Assembly: GCF_001577835.2 (NCBI RefSeq)
Contig: NC_029541.1
Coordinates: forward strand, 3,901,141 to 3,965,140
Direction: 5' to 3'
Source: Coturnix japonica
Taxonomy: Eukaryota; Chordata; Aves; Galliformes; Phasianidae
Length of the DNA: 64,000 nucleotides
The notes beneath the pieces are model-generated. The model was not told the origin of the DNA. It saw only the letters and a list, made by a program, of their open reading frames with translations, and searched no databases. Made by a program: the position numbers and the translations under genes. Numbering within the stretch: the first letter of the stretch is position 1; the number at the start of each line of letters is the position of its first letter. Below are positions 32,831 through 46,935 of the stretch, in pieces.

Positions 32831-35800
32831 CATGAAAAGCCAGGAGAACAACAAACAAAAAATTAATGAGAGCTGGAGGAATGCGTGTAAACAATGGCAA
32901 TCCAATCCCAAAGGCCTTTACTTTTTGGTGTTTTTTTTTTTTTTTCCTGTTTATTTTATTATTATATGTTCTATTTTCTCCCAACAAAACCAGAAGGAAG
33001 CATCTCAGCCATGCATTTTAACTGTACAGCACTGATGACAAATAAATGTATGTGTTTTGGTTCAGCTAATTGATCACTGTGAGAGGTACACCCAGATAGC
33101 ATTACCCTTAGCAGCCCCACCAGCTCAGCTGTGCAGTGAAAGTGATGCTGCAATGCAGTTATGTGAATCAATTCCACAAGTACTGACGCTTCCTATTAAA
33201 CATACTTAGATTCATGTGTGTCATCCTGACAGGAGATGAGTTTTACTATTTAAAAGATGAATTACCACGACTTTCAAACCGCCTTGTAAAGTCAGTCTTT
33301 CATGCTGCAACTTAATCTGATGTGTTTCAGAAGTACTGCTGGGAATAAAGCAAAAGTATATATGAAAATAACATGGTGTATTGAATCCTTTATAAGCATG
33401 CGATAGCTACTAAGTTCATAACTGTCATTAGAAACATCCACTTGTCCAGCCATAGTCTGTAAAGCACACAGAAGAACAGCTGTTGGAGTAAAGCAAGGAG
33501 ACTTCCCAAAGCCATCACCCATCTGTGGGCTTTAAGAATAGTCGACAGCTGATTTATTAATGAGAAAGGCCATTTTTTTTTGTGATCTGTGGTTTTCAAA
33601 GTTTTATAATCCTTTGCAAAGCTCCCTGTAAGAAAATGATATTTAAATCTTGCAGGGTTTTAACAAATGCCCAAGTGATGATTTTAATTCACCCTTTGTA
33701 ATGACAACTGCAGCAAGCCATGGTGAAATCACTGATAAAGGTAAGGCTAAGGTAAGCATTTATCTTAGTTAATATATATATATATATATATATATTTAAT
33801 ATTTTTTCCATAGCTTTATAATGTCAGAGTTGTAACGCTGTTAGAACCTCACTACTCTTCTTGCTGTTGTTTGTTTTAAATACATTGACTGAAATCTTTT
33901 CCCATTTCAGATGCAATTTCACAGCAAGCCAAACTTTGCTCTGAGGTGGATGAAGAGGTCAGCCAAGTATAAACTCTGCACAAACCTTATACGTTTAATA
34001 ATGCTTTAAATGAGGGGTCCCTAAGAAATTAACTACATTAAAGTGATATGCATTAAATAACATTTGAGGCTTAAACTGTGGAACTTGTTTTAATAGAATA
34101 TGGAAACGATGAATGAGTTGTATTCAAAACTGTACAAAGAGGCTGAGAAGATCAAGCGATGGAAACTGGCTGTAGAGTCAGAACTAAAGCAGAAGGAAAG
34201 GAAGTTTCAAGAGAATAGGAAGATTATTGAAGCACAGCGCAAAGCCATCCAAGAACTGCAGGCCAGTATCGTACAATGTGTTTAATATGTAAATGAAAGC
34301 GAGGCTGAATAAGCATTCATGCTCAAATATAGGCTGGATAGGATGCCTTTAAGTGCTTCGGTTCCTGGGGAATTATTGCTTTAACTATATAAGAGGTGTA
34401 ATAAAAGATGTCTTGGTATGTAATATCAGATAAAGCCGATTTCTGGTTTTGGGTGCAGAGAAATCATTTTTCATATGATGTTTGAGAACTGAAGGTATAT
34501 TTCAAGTATATTTTCCAGTAACGATCTATTTTATATTTGTCTCCTGTGAAATTAGTTTGAAAATGAAAAGCTCAGTCTGAAACTGGAAGATGAGATATGT
34601 GAGAATAAAGATCTTTTAAAAGAGTAAGTAATGGTCAAATATGTTTTTGTAAAAAGAATGGATTTTCTTCCTGAGAACTGCTTTAGTGTGGAAAGTTAAA
34701 TCTGATTTAGATTATAAAATTAACTAAAGCATTCACATTGTTACTATGTGAGTGTACGAAGTACCACGCAATCCTGTGACTGCATGCTATAGTATTCTTT
34801 GTCTTCTTTTAGAAACAGTGCTTCAAGACACCTGTGTAACCTACTGAAAGAAACCTGCAGTCACTTCACAGAGAAGTCCACCAAATGTAAATGCTGTTTA
34901 AATCTTGATTTATAATAGTAAATTCACTTCTAGCTTTCTCTAAATTCACAAATGAAAAAACTATCATGAAGTTCTGACTAAAACTATATGGGGTTTAGTG
35001 TATCAGGGTGAACTTCAGAAGTAAGGCAGGAATTCGAATACATGACTGTTTTGTAATGCTAAATTCAGAGGTGTTCTGAAGTTCACTCTGCTGCTTAAGC
35101 ATAATGGCTTGAACAGCTGGCATTCCTTTAGAAAAGGAAAACTTTATCATGCATTCTTGTTTTGATAGATGAACATGAAAGAGAAGAAACAAGACAGCTA
35201 TATGAGGAACTTAATAACAACATTGAAGTAAGTGACATAGCGTTGAAAAGCTCAAATGCAATCCAAGTTAAATGCATGCATTGAGATATCTGGATGATGT
35301 CTATGTGTTACTTGTAACACAAGGCATCATTGTGAATGATAAATTTTATACCAAACAGAATTATTGAGCACGTGGCATAACAATTAATTATTAATTATCA
35401 GTTGATGTAGCAATTAAGAAAGGCACAACACCTCCATTATTTTATGGATCTACAAACATAGACAAGGAAAAATATCTCATCCATGAAATTGTTTAAATAA
35501 AACTTCTAAACATCCAGTTTCATAAAATATAGCATCTGCCAACTCAAAATATGTTTATGCTCAGACTTCAGATTATAACTGCTCCTTATTACTGAAAGTA
35601 CATAGTTTTATACAAATGTTTGTATCAAATTTTGTTTTTAGAAAATGATAGTGGCATTTGAAGAGCTTCGTGTGCAAGCAGAGAACTCCAGACTGGAAAT
35701 GTGTTTCAAACGTGAGAGTTGTACTTACTGTGTTTCTGCTACAGGCCTCACAGAGCATTTTTCTTATAAATATTAACAAATACATGTGGTAATGGAGTCA

Positions 35801-38800
35801 CTTGTGGAAGGCTGGCACAAAAGGTATTTTGTCTGATTAGAAAGGTGTTTAAAAAGCAACCTCAACAGTGCCTCTTTAGGAAACAAATTGTACAGTTGTA
35901 CAATTGCAAAGCAATCTTAAGACAGAAATTGCATTTCTCTTGGATCATATTTTAGCTAGTACATTAAATATTGATATTTGTATATTTTTGATCATTAGTA
36001 AAAGAAGCAGAAGAAAAAATGGACAACTTTGAAAGAGAATACAAGCTAGAAGTCAGTGTGAAAGAAAAACAGGTTTGCTCAGTTTTAAAATCTATTATGT
36101 ATAGATTCATTTTTGCCACAAATCTTGCAATTCCATTAATATTTGAAGTCTCTTCTTTCATGACTCACTATTACTTATATTACACAATATTTCTATTATT
36201 CTAGAAGTGCTTCCATCAGATTGTGCTGCATTTAGTGGCATTCTGGTATCTTTAGTCTGTTGGAATTCACATTCTGATGCTGAATTGAACAGCTCTAAGA
36301 CCCAACCACTTTATTTAACTTCAATTACAGCAGTGAGTTTAGTACTCATATGTGAATAAACAAATATGAAAATCTATCTTCTTTTTTTAGAAATGTGTTA
36401 TTATTTCAATGTTGTTAGATTTCAGCTCTTACTGTAAGGTGTAATGAAAAAGATGATGTAATAAGAGACATCAAGACTCACCTGCAGGAATCAAAAAATA
36501 AGATTGCGGACTTGGAAGAAGCAAAAAGTAAGAATTATTTGTTTTAAGAATGCTAGCAATTTTGTATTTTGGATACTGTTGCTAATTAATTTCAATAATT
36601 ATCCTGTAGAATTTTTTCCTTAAAAAGTAAATGACTACACTATGCAACTTGATTAAGCATTTTTAAGAAAGCACTGTTTTCCTAAGTGTAACTATATATA
36701 TTTTCGGCGCAGGACATGAAGGGGAAATGTTAAAGGAATCTCAGCTCAATCAAGAATATTTGAAGGCAGAACTGGAAGAAGCTAAAAATTCATTGCGAAA
36801 AACAGAGGTATAGCTTCTTTATAATTATGCCATTAATAATTTATACTGCAAAAATAGTTACTGATACAACACAGAACAACTGTAGTTGGTTGTTACATTA
36901 TGTGTTTGGAAATCATATCATTGTTTTGTAGGCTACTCAAGAGAGCCTGGAAACTGAACTGCAGAGTACGGTGAAAGCATTAATTCAGGTCACACAGGAG
37001 AAAGATACACAGATGGAAGAATGTAAAGAAGCAAAGGCTTTGCATGCATCCATGATAGAAGAGCTCAAGACTTCTGCTTGCAATTTAAAAAGCTTGCTGG
37101 AAGAAGAACAAAATAGGTAATTTAAGCTGTTTACAATCAAAGATTGTTCTTACAGGTAGAATGCAAGATCACCGAGCTGCTGGGAACAAAACCTAAGTGA
37201 TGATCTGATGCAAGAATATTTTGGGGTTTTTTGAATCAGTAATAAGTTTTGTATCAGAGTTAATATAGTCACCTATATTTTCATAACGAGGTACAGATGT
37301 ATCTGCCTGTTGAAAAGGTATCTATTTAAAACATTTGTGTCATGACACTCCTATTGTCCCTAAACTTTCAAAGGCAGTGCTGCATACTGAACTGAAAATG
37401 TTTGTAATTATTAGATTGAAGAAATACGAAGATGAGTCAAAACTGCTTATGCTGGAGCTCACAAATAAGTCTGCTGAGCTTGGTAAGATTTGTAGAAAGA
37501 AGGACTATAAGCAGTAATACCAATTTTTTTATGCATGGTCACTCCTGGAAATTCTAAATACCTGTTCAATAATTTTACATTGCATGTGCTGTAGAAGAGA
37601 TGACTAAACTGAAATGTGACAAAGAAATGCAACTTGAAGAGCTGTCTGAAACACTGGTAAATGTTCATTTTATTTGTCTCATGGCATTTTCTTTTTATGT
37701 GAAGTCTCTCTTCTAAACTGAGTTTCATCAATGTCCTTGAACAGGGAAAAGCTGAAGAACTTCTAGCAAAGAAGAAAGATCTTGAGGCTACTGTTGAAGA
37801 ATTGCAGGAGAGAGAAAAAGAAATGAAAAATATTCTTCAAGTTAGAGAGGTCTGAATAAAGGGTGATAGTAAACACTTCATTGCTTTTATATGTGTATAT
37901 ATATAACAATAAATGTCATGTAGAGTTAGGCCAGTGGTCTACCCACTGCAGCATTCTGCTTCTGACAATGACAGCCAGAGTTACCAGGTAGTAGAGGAGC
38001 CTGTTATTAGCTATGGTACACCCTCCATACATTCCCACAGTAACTGTATTCAAAGGATATTTGAGGACACATCCCTGTCAGTTCCCTTTGTTATCAGTTT
38101 ATAGACTTACGCATGTTCACTTGTCTTGTTTATGGCTTTGTTTCATCTTAAAGCTTTGTGTTATCAGTTCAATTCTGATAGCTTCCTTATACCTTTGTAA
38201 ATTCAAAACACTGTTTTTCTTCCACAGAAAGAAATGTGTGATCTGAAAGTACAGCTGACTTGTTCAGTTGAAAAAGAGCAAAATTATTTGAAACAACTTA
38301 CAACACTGAATGCAGACCTTGAACGAGAGGCGTATGATCATTTTTGATATAATCATTTTCAGTGTTACATAGAAGTTACTCTAATACAGAACCAAATTAT
38401 CTATGGTTCATATGAAAGCTTATACAGGCAGTATTATAATGTACATTTTATGTATTTGAGTGCATTTAATTGTTCTTAGTTATTTTAACATGACTAGAGA
38501 GTTTCTGAAATCACTGTTAACTACTTTGAGACGGATGTTAAATTGCATTCCTGACAACCATTATATTTATGCAATTGACTTATCTCCATTTGTCCTCCTA
38601 TTGCCTTTTCATGTTACTAAGACTCTATATTAAATAGAGCATTTGCGGGTTCAGGCCTGGATTTTCTCAATGTGCAGTAACAATTTACAACAGATAAATT
38701 TCATTTTAAAAGAAATTTCAAAGCATACATTCTTATTTCTCTTTACCATTTATCCTAAATTAGACTAAAGAATGAGCAACTCACAGTGAATATCAATACA

Positions 38801-41800
38801 CTGTTAATAGAAAAAGAACAAATGGCACAAGAGAAAAGTAATATGGATACAGAGATCAAGAAACTGCAAGCAAGTCATGAGGTGAGTTGTAATCTTCATC
38901 TGTTTTTAAAGAACAGGATTATAGTAAAAAAAAAATCATTAAGTAAACTGTAATGATATATTTCTGCAGTGTTTCATTTGAAACAGTATAAGTGCAGTTA
39001 CCCTTGTGAATATGGCAGGCCACCGTACTGATTAAGGTGTCACCTTAAATTTTACTTACTTTGTTCACGTGGGTATTTATTTAGGATCAAAGGGAAAAAG
39101 AAGAAAATACAAAGCAGTTAGTAGAACACCTGGAAGAAGCAAATGGTCAACTAAGGCAAGTAAAAAGTAAATATCAATGTACAATATAATTAAAGGAAAT
39201 AGGTTTGTTTCCTTCGTGGTTCATCTCAATGCTGTGTTCATATGCTCCTTTCTCTTATATACAGATGTCGCTTATATGGAAATAAATCATGGATAAATTG
39301 TAAATAGGCTGTATTGAAAAAGTAATATCCCTAAATATACATTTACTAATGTTTGTTAATTTGGCATTTAGAAATGAACTGGAGTCTTTGAAAGAGAAGA
39401 TGGCAAAGAAAGGCGAAGAGGCTAAAAGCAAACTGGATGAAAGTGAAGAAAACGTAATATGTTTTCTCATTTGAAATATAACATCACCTGTGGGATGAAA
39501 TCTTGATGGTTTTAAGTATAAAAGTTCTGATATTGTTTTGACTGGATTTACAATTATAATTCCAGACTAAGAGTATTGAAAATGAAATTTTGAAAAAGGA
39601 AAGACAGTTGAAGATGCTAGAAAATAAGGTAAGTAAATAAGACCTGGTTAGCTGATATTAAACTACATGATACTGGGCTAGCAAAATTCTTGTGGCACTT
39701 CATGGTAAAAAAAACTCTGACTATTATAACATGTTGGCATTTGTTTCAGTCTCACTGGAATCATATCTTTTCAAATGCATGTTTTAGAACTTTCACAGTG
39801 GTGTCTAAAGCATTGAGCCATTATTAACAGTCAGTGTTTGAAATATCCCTTCAGCTGAATACTATGAAGAAACAGGTGGAAAATAAAACAAAGTGCATTG
39901 AAGAGTTACAACAGGAAGTAAGTACATTTTTTAAGAAGTACCAAATATATAAAACACTTGCTTGAAGCTGGAATTTGGGGATTCAGACCTACTGGATGAG
40001 GTTAAAACATTCCATAGCCTTATTAACTTTTATTGCTATTATTTTGCTTTAACAGAATAAGGTACTGAAGAAGAAAATGACTGCAGAAAGCAAGAAAACA
40101 AGTAGTTATGAAGGGAAGGTAGGTTTAATTCATGTCACGTGTATGGTAATGTTAAAACACAAAAACTGAAGTTCTGAAACCTCTGTATAATTATTGATTA
40201 AACACATTAAGCACATTCTTTGTTTTATGGATTTATGATGTGGATTCTACAGGGATAAATAAGCCCATGATTTTTGGAAGGTGCTTCAATTTTCAGTCAT
40301 TGGATATAGGGCTGTCAGATACTTGTAAGAAACATCACTTATCAAGGAACGTTGTTTCTAATAAGTTCCTTTCCTTTTTTTTCTTTGTTGTTGATAGAAT
40401 ACTGAATCTTAACTCTGTAATGCCACACTACTGGGCAACCTGATCTAGTGGGTGACTACCAGCCCACAGCCAAGTGAAAAAAACCCAAACAATTGGTATA
40501 TTAATTCTTGTACAAATGACAATACTTTTGTACTCTCTAAAGGTGAATAAGCTACAGTTAGAGATGGAAAATATGAACAAGCAACACAAGGCAGCAGTTG
40601 ACATTTATGAAAGAGAAATTGAAGCAAAAGGAGTAACTGAAAATAACTTACTTGAAGAGGTGAGAGTTAATTTTTTCTGCAACTTCTAATTAGTTTTTGA
40701 AGATCAATGCTTGATATATTTTATGAAGCTATATCCATGAGATTCCTTGCACTTACATAATAGTCTTTTAAACATAAATGGAACTTCTTGTGTATGCCTG
40801 TGAACAAAGCTTTAGAACACTAAATCCTTTAATCTTAACCCTTTACATGCCTCTAAAAACAATGTTTTTCTCAGGCTGTTCACAGATATTCTATTCTTGG
40901 TATAAGTACAGAATAAGCAAATAGGTTAATAATGTTTCTCATATTAGTTTTTTCCAGCCCATAACTTTTTTGATTGGAATATAAAAGAAATGTTACACAA
41001 GTGTTTTGAACTTGCATTGTGGTTCAAAAAGACACTTGTCTGCCATGGGAGAATGGATGCATTTTTAATCTATATTTTTCCATTTTAACGAAGTGTGTAG
41101 AAGTTGCAGGATTAGAAAAAGATCTTCTAAGCAGATAAAGATTTCACTAAATGTGACTACGTAGATTGCATTAATTAAAAGAATCTTGTTACTAATAGGT
41201 AGAAAAAATGAGGTTACTTGCTGATGAAGCAACAGTAGCACAGAGAGAAACTGATATCCGATGTCAACACAAGATATCTGAAATGATGGCACTTATGGAA
41301 AAACACAAGGTAAGCTTCCCAATACGGGCTATTATGATAAATAAAAACCTTTCAAAACCAGAATTTACAAGTTATAAAGTGAAACTTTGTCAGAGACCTG
41401 AGTCTGGAAGAATGAGGTTTAACACTCTTGACCTTCAGATTTTGAAAACATGGAATTTGATAAATTCCATGTACATAAGCTGCAGAGAATCTTAACATGA
41501 TGTGACCTATTAACACGTTTGAACTCCCAGCAATAACTGAGATGTGATGGTGGTAACAGTTTTTTTTTTTCTTTTAGGGCACTCAAAGTTTGTGCTTTGT
41601 AGTCAAAATGTAATATTTCAATATTTTCAGTATTTTTCAATTTTTTCTTTTAATGAGATTCTATAGTTATCCTCAGCATTATAACAGCATATTTGAATAG
41701 ACATTCTTATTGCTCCGTTTTGCAGCACATTTAGCAGATGGCATTAACAAAAATAACGTGTCAGGCTTTATGTACTGGAGCACATAGCACTGTGCAGAGA

Positions 41801-44432
41801 TAAAGCACTCTGTGTTTGCCCCACAGAATAACAAACAACGCTGCCTGTGAAGCTTCTGTTGTACCATTTCTGCAGAACTGTCAACATTTGTTCATAGTGC
41901 TCTGAAGCACTAGAAGAGATTTATTTAAAAAACTAAATATTTTAAGACTAGATAGATCTAAAGCATTTAGTCCAGTGACATTTTTCTGTTTGTTTTAATA
42001 CAGCATGAGTATGATAAAATGGTTGAAGAAAAAGATACAGAGTTAAAACTATATAAGATAAAAGAGCAAGAGCAGTCATCGTTGAAAAGAGCTTTGGTAA
42101 GGCAAACTCCTCAGTGCTGAATAACAAAATGGAAGGGCTGATTTCCTAAGAAGTCCAACCAGGCAGTGTGGCTTGCCTGGGCCACACTGAGAAAAGAGGG
42201 GCTGTTTGTGGCCAATGTAACTCTACTTAATTACAGTACCTGTGCTTTTCTGCCTACTTTACTCAGAAGTGCATCATTATGTTCTAACCTCACGGCTTAA
42301 GAAGTTTTAGTATTAAATAGGGTGTTTTTAAAATTTTTTTTCACTTCTCACAAATATTTAGAATTCTTACCTTGCACGGTTCTGAACAGTAACTGTTTCA
42401 CGGTACTCCATCTCTTTTTAAAACAAGTCTCTTTTAGACTTTTTTCTCTAGATTAAGCATAGCTAACCCTTTCCATTACCTAATTGGTTTCAGGAAAACG
42501 AACTATCATGTTTAAAAAGTGAACTGTCATCCCTTAAGGAACAGCTTAAAGCAGAAATTGAAAACAAGGTATTTCTTTTGTATTATTTATTGTATTATCT
42601 TTTGCTTCTTCTGTATTTCTTTTATATATATATATATATATATTTTAATGTAGCACTATGGGTGATATGCTGCAGCAATGACAACTGTGATATGAGTTCT
42701 TAGCTTTAGGTCCTGCTGTCTTGAAATCAGAGCTTAGTGCTCTCTGAAGTCATCATGCCTTCTGGTGGTGAATGTTCCTCATGACTCCTGAGTTTGCGTG
42801 AGGGGAGCACAGAGAGATTAAAAACCCCAAGAATTGTCCATCAGAGATGGGAAAAGTTGTGTAAGAAATAATACCAGGAACAGAAAAATCATATCTTTCA
42901 AATGCAATTGAACTAAACCTGCAACTCCTGTAATAACACCAACAAGATTTTTAATAGCTATAAAAATTTAATAGCTATATATAAATAAAACATTTACTAC
43001 CTCTCTTTTTAGGAGAATCTTGCAAAAGAATTCTACAAAAATAGGGCTCCTGAAACTGAAAAGGAAGACAAGGTAGTTGTAACTTCATCATTAAACAATT
43101 GCAGACTTTGGTGATATGTACATGAACAATCTAATAGAAGTTAAATAATATAAAGTTAAATAAGATCAATAATATACTTTGGACAAAAGGCACTGAAGTG
43201 TTTTTCAACCTCTTTTTAATTCTAGAAAATACAAACTCATTTTGTTGGTACTCCTAAACCTCATTTAGATCAAGACTTTGCATCTATTAATGCAAAAAAA
43301 GTATTCTCACAGAGTGATATTCCGATAAAAGCCACTACGATGGAAAGTAAGAAACCATCTCCTCGAGCATTCATACAGAGTCCCTTGGTCAGACGATCAT
43401 TAAAGGTTTGTAACTCAAACTAAGGAATCACTCTTATTTTTTCTGACTATTTTTTCCTTCTGTTTAACATTTTCTGTTTAACATGTTTGGGGTTTTTTTG
43501 GTTTTTTTTTTCCCCTTTATTATTGTTTCCGTGCATGACTTTGTTTCTTTTTGAATGGAAAGGCAACCATCAATGTAAACTGGCTTATGAGTTTAGTGTT
43601 GGATTCCATGATTACCACTGAAAATGTAATTTTAAACACTATCTTTTTCCCAGACATATACCATAAAGACCCCTCCAGTGCATAAAATGCAAAGTGAAAG
43701 CACAGGTCTGACTTCAGGACAGAGGAAAAAGCAAAAAGTGCTCCTGCAGCTGGATGCTCATTCGGATAGCTCTGAACACAGCGACCTCCTGGTAAAACTC
43801 AGAACAAATAGCATGGTTAACAGGTCTTTATGCACACTGCTGTATCTGAGGATGTAAATGAGGCATGTGGGCTTCTGTATATAGGACAATTTATGAGTTT
43901 ATTTTTATTTAATCATATCTTTCTGGAATTTTATAAATAATTTGTAACTTGGACAAAAAATACCAGGCTTATAATGAATTTTTACATCGTTTTTATGGAA
44001 TTGGTGGGGTTTCATAGTGTTACCTTTACTTTCTTTTTTATACTCATTCCTAAGGGGAAAGAAAAGAGATTTTTGAATGTAGTATAAGGAAGTGACCTTT
44101 TCATTTTTAATTTCAGAGCCTTGTTTCAGATGAAGAAGTATTTAAAAAATTATACAAAGATTATCCTCAAGCTTCACAACTTTATGCAGTGACACCAACA
44201 CAGGTACGTTCCCTTTTATTCAGATCAAAATGAAGAGCAGATCATATTTGTTTTAGAAACTATTGGTTGGCTTTGTTTTTATTCCTAGAAACCAACTACA
44301 TCAAGCCTGAAAGCTCCAAGCTCTGTACTAAAGCTTGCAACGATGAGAAAAGTGAGAGAGACTGGCTGGACTGCAGTTTCCAAGCAGGACAGGAAGAGAA
44401 AAATTAAAGATGCTGAAAAACTCTTTACTTAA
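32678..44432 (+). CDS. SYCP1: SYCP1 synaptonemal complex protein 1
   Basis: Transverse-filament protein that zips homologous chromosomes together in meiosis. Exons: 32678-32785, 33656-33740, 33911-33957, 34097-34261 (or 34270), 34556-34623, 34813-34886, 35169-35227, 35642-35711, 35999-36072, 36419-36527, 36713-36807, 36932-37116, 37415-37482, 37595-37656, 37745-37849, 38228-38331, 38764-38881, 39085-39155, 39372-39453, 39566-39628, 39855-39917, 40056-40118, 40543-40659, 41199-41309, 42004-42096, 42494-42568, 43013-43072, 43226-43405, 43654-43791, 44117-44203 and 44289-44432. They sum to 980 aa (human 976). The start MEKGKPFKLFVPPR and end KIKDAEKLF match mammals; a very long coiled coil runs from about residue 85 to 780, including LYKEAEKIKRWK, FEELRVQAENSRLEM and CQHKISEMMALMEKHK. 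The basic C-terminus fits DNA binding at the lateral element. Exon 39085-39155 needs a GC donor. The N-terminal linker is shorter than in mammals. Confidence 0.97.
33771..33796. repeat. (TA)n microsatellite
   Basis: Pure TA run in SYCP1 intron 2. Confidence 0.95.
42623..42642. repeat. (TA)n microsatellite
   Basis: Pure TA run in a late SYCP1 intron, after exon 42494-42568. Confidence 0.95.
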
Positions 44433-45050
44433 AAAGAAAAAGAGCGGTGCCCTAACATTATTTCACTGTTCTTTGAGCATTACGACTTTGCTGCGTGTTT
44501 TCTGCCGTATTTGGTCTGTTTAATACATGAATTTCCTTGATACAGATAGTCCTTGTATAACTGCAGTCTGCAGAGCATTGTCAGTGTTTTACTCACGTTA
44601 TAAAAAGTCTGGAGACATTTTAATATTGAAATGAGAATAACTTTAAAGAAAGGCGTTTCCTAAAAAAAAAAAAGAAAAAAGAAAAAGAGAAAAAAAATCT
44701 GTTACTAGAAATGCTGATTTTAAAGAAGTCTGGTTTTGTTCTTTTAAATTTACTGTCTGTCTTAATACACAACAAAACTACACTGTTTAGTGAATGAAAT
44801 GCTGATGCTGCTGATGTGCAGCATTTTTGCGCACATTTGTCTTGCATTTTCTTCTTCTCAAGCGTTTGTTACCAGTAGCCACCTTCCTCATATGTTAGAA
44901 TAGTTCTGAAACTTCCAGTATTCTATTTTCAATAGAATGATGCAGGTTTAAGAAGATCTCTGCATCATTAGGATGGAAATACATACGCATCGTTTAAGAT
45001 TGTAACCGCAGTGTTGAGATGTCATTAAATTGTTGATCTTGAAACGTACA
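44433..45050 (+). other. SYCP1: SYCP1 3' UTR
   Basis: Sequence after the SYCP1 stop. It has an A/G-rich tract at 44661-44697. The first poly(A)-like hexamer is ATTAAA at 45024-45029, followed by a GT-containing stretch (CAGTGTGGGCC), so the mRNA probably ends near 45045. Confidence 0.55.
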
Positions 45051-46526
45051 GTGTGGGCCCATGTGTCCATTCTTTATTATTAGAGCACAGATACAAGTCA
45101 CCAGGCAGCTTCCCTAAGAACTAACAGCATAGCATCAAGTCTGCATATAAAGACTTGGATCAGCTACTGCCTGCCTCTCAGACTCACTATAACCATGAGG
45201 AGCTGACAACTGTATGTACTGTTGTTTTTCAGTTCTGTCCTGCATGTAGATATTGTTTATCTCAGAATAACAGGAACTGACATTATCTAGTGCTCCCCAG
45301 TGAAATATAACCAGTCTGTCATACAAGCCACAACAACTAATAGGACTATGAAGCGTTTTAAGACTATAAGAGGAAATTGTTGTCATATCACATGCAAAGA
45401 AAAGAGATGCCCTTTTAATCTGCACTTGACAGGAAATGCTGCAGCTAATCCTAGGAGAGAAGAAAGGAACGGTCATCTGTGAATCTACTCATTTAAAAGA
45501 TAAGAGCTCCATTTCAAGCCAGCGCAGAGAGCCTGGCAATAGACAGATGAGCTTTGAAAATTCAACAGCCACAGCATGTTTAAATGCAAAACCTGATGGC
45601 AAAAGAAAACCCAAAGCAATGGCAGCATATTAAGGAGGCTTGCAATGGGATGGGGTTGGAAATAGTTCCTCTACCAGAATACTAACTGCTAGAAATCTGA
45701 TAGGTTCTGTCTTATTTGTTTATTTGCAGTCAGCAGAGCTTCTGAGTTTCTGTTCATTGGAAGGATTGACATGTTTCAGCCCTGATGTTTACAGTACTGT
45801 AATGCCTGTCTGCAGTGGAATTAAGACTCACTCATTCTGCTCTGCACACTAACCCAACTCATGTGTTGTACTACTAACAGGACTAGGAATGATTTATGGT
45901 AACTTATCTTCACTGTTCTTATTTTACTTTAGGCATTGGTCAGTGATTGCGAATCCTGTTACGTTTTTACACACCATGCGCTGAGTTTCTGTGGCTCATT
46001 GCAAACATCCCGAGGTAACAAACCCAAGAACTTTATGCTTCCTTAACTCCACTTACAGAGATCACTTACAACACTTCGTACAGAAACCAGCACACTGTCT
46101 TTCACTTAATGAAAGTGTAAAACAAGTGATGTGACCGAATAGAACGGTTTAGTTAAGAGAAAGGTTAAAGATAAATAATTAAAAGCACAACTGGCTGTTC
46201 CAGAACACAGCTCCAAAGCCGATGGATGTAAAAGTGCATTAAACTTTGCATCTCTGAATAGTCTGCAGGTCAGCAGGGGGGCAACCAAAAAACAGATCCA
46301 TAAGCATGAGGAATTGAACTATGAATTACAGCAACAGGTAGGAAAGAAGCTTTTTTGTGCTGTCCTGCTGTACCCAGAAAGCTTTTCTTTCTATCCATAT
46401 CAGTATGATGCTAACATGAGTACAAGAGCAGAAGTCTCATGAGTCCAAAGGTGCACTCAGACTAATTTCTGGCACTTATGAACAAAGGAATGTCCATTCT
46501 TAATGCTTGGTCAGATATCTGTGACA

Positions 46527-46935
46527 CAGGGCTGAGAGCTGCCGAGGCTCCTGAGCCCAATTATAACACAATACATGCAGAGGCTGGGTTAAAGAAAGTT
46601 AAAGAAAGTTACAGTGGATAAACACAGTGCAGATACTGTGGAGAACTGGCAGCATTTAGCACAGTGCCCAGCAGCTCTGACTTGTCATGGCAGCTCTGAT
46701 GGAACAGATGGAACTAAGGGCCTCACATCTGTGTAGTTACCTTAACAACCAAATTTGTAATCACCTCCAAAAACAAAATCAGGTTTGTGTGGCATGACCT
46801 ATTTCACGTAACACCATCTCGACTGGCATTAATTATGTTCTCATCCTTTAATTCTTCATTGCTCAAATCCTGTATCGACTTTCTGCTCTTTAACCTGATA
46901 GCCTGACATCCATCCCTGCTCAATCGCGTTGATGT
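46527..46935. repeat. Local duplication, copy 1
   Basis: Paired with 49304-49593. The block 46675-46935 (261 bp) matches 49333-49593 with three mismatches and no gap, and 46527-46555 matches 49304-49332 with one mismatch. Copy 1 has 119 bp (46556-46674) that copy 2 lacks. Direct orientation, about 2.66 kb apart. Confidence 0.95.
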
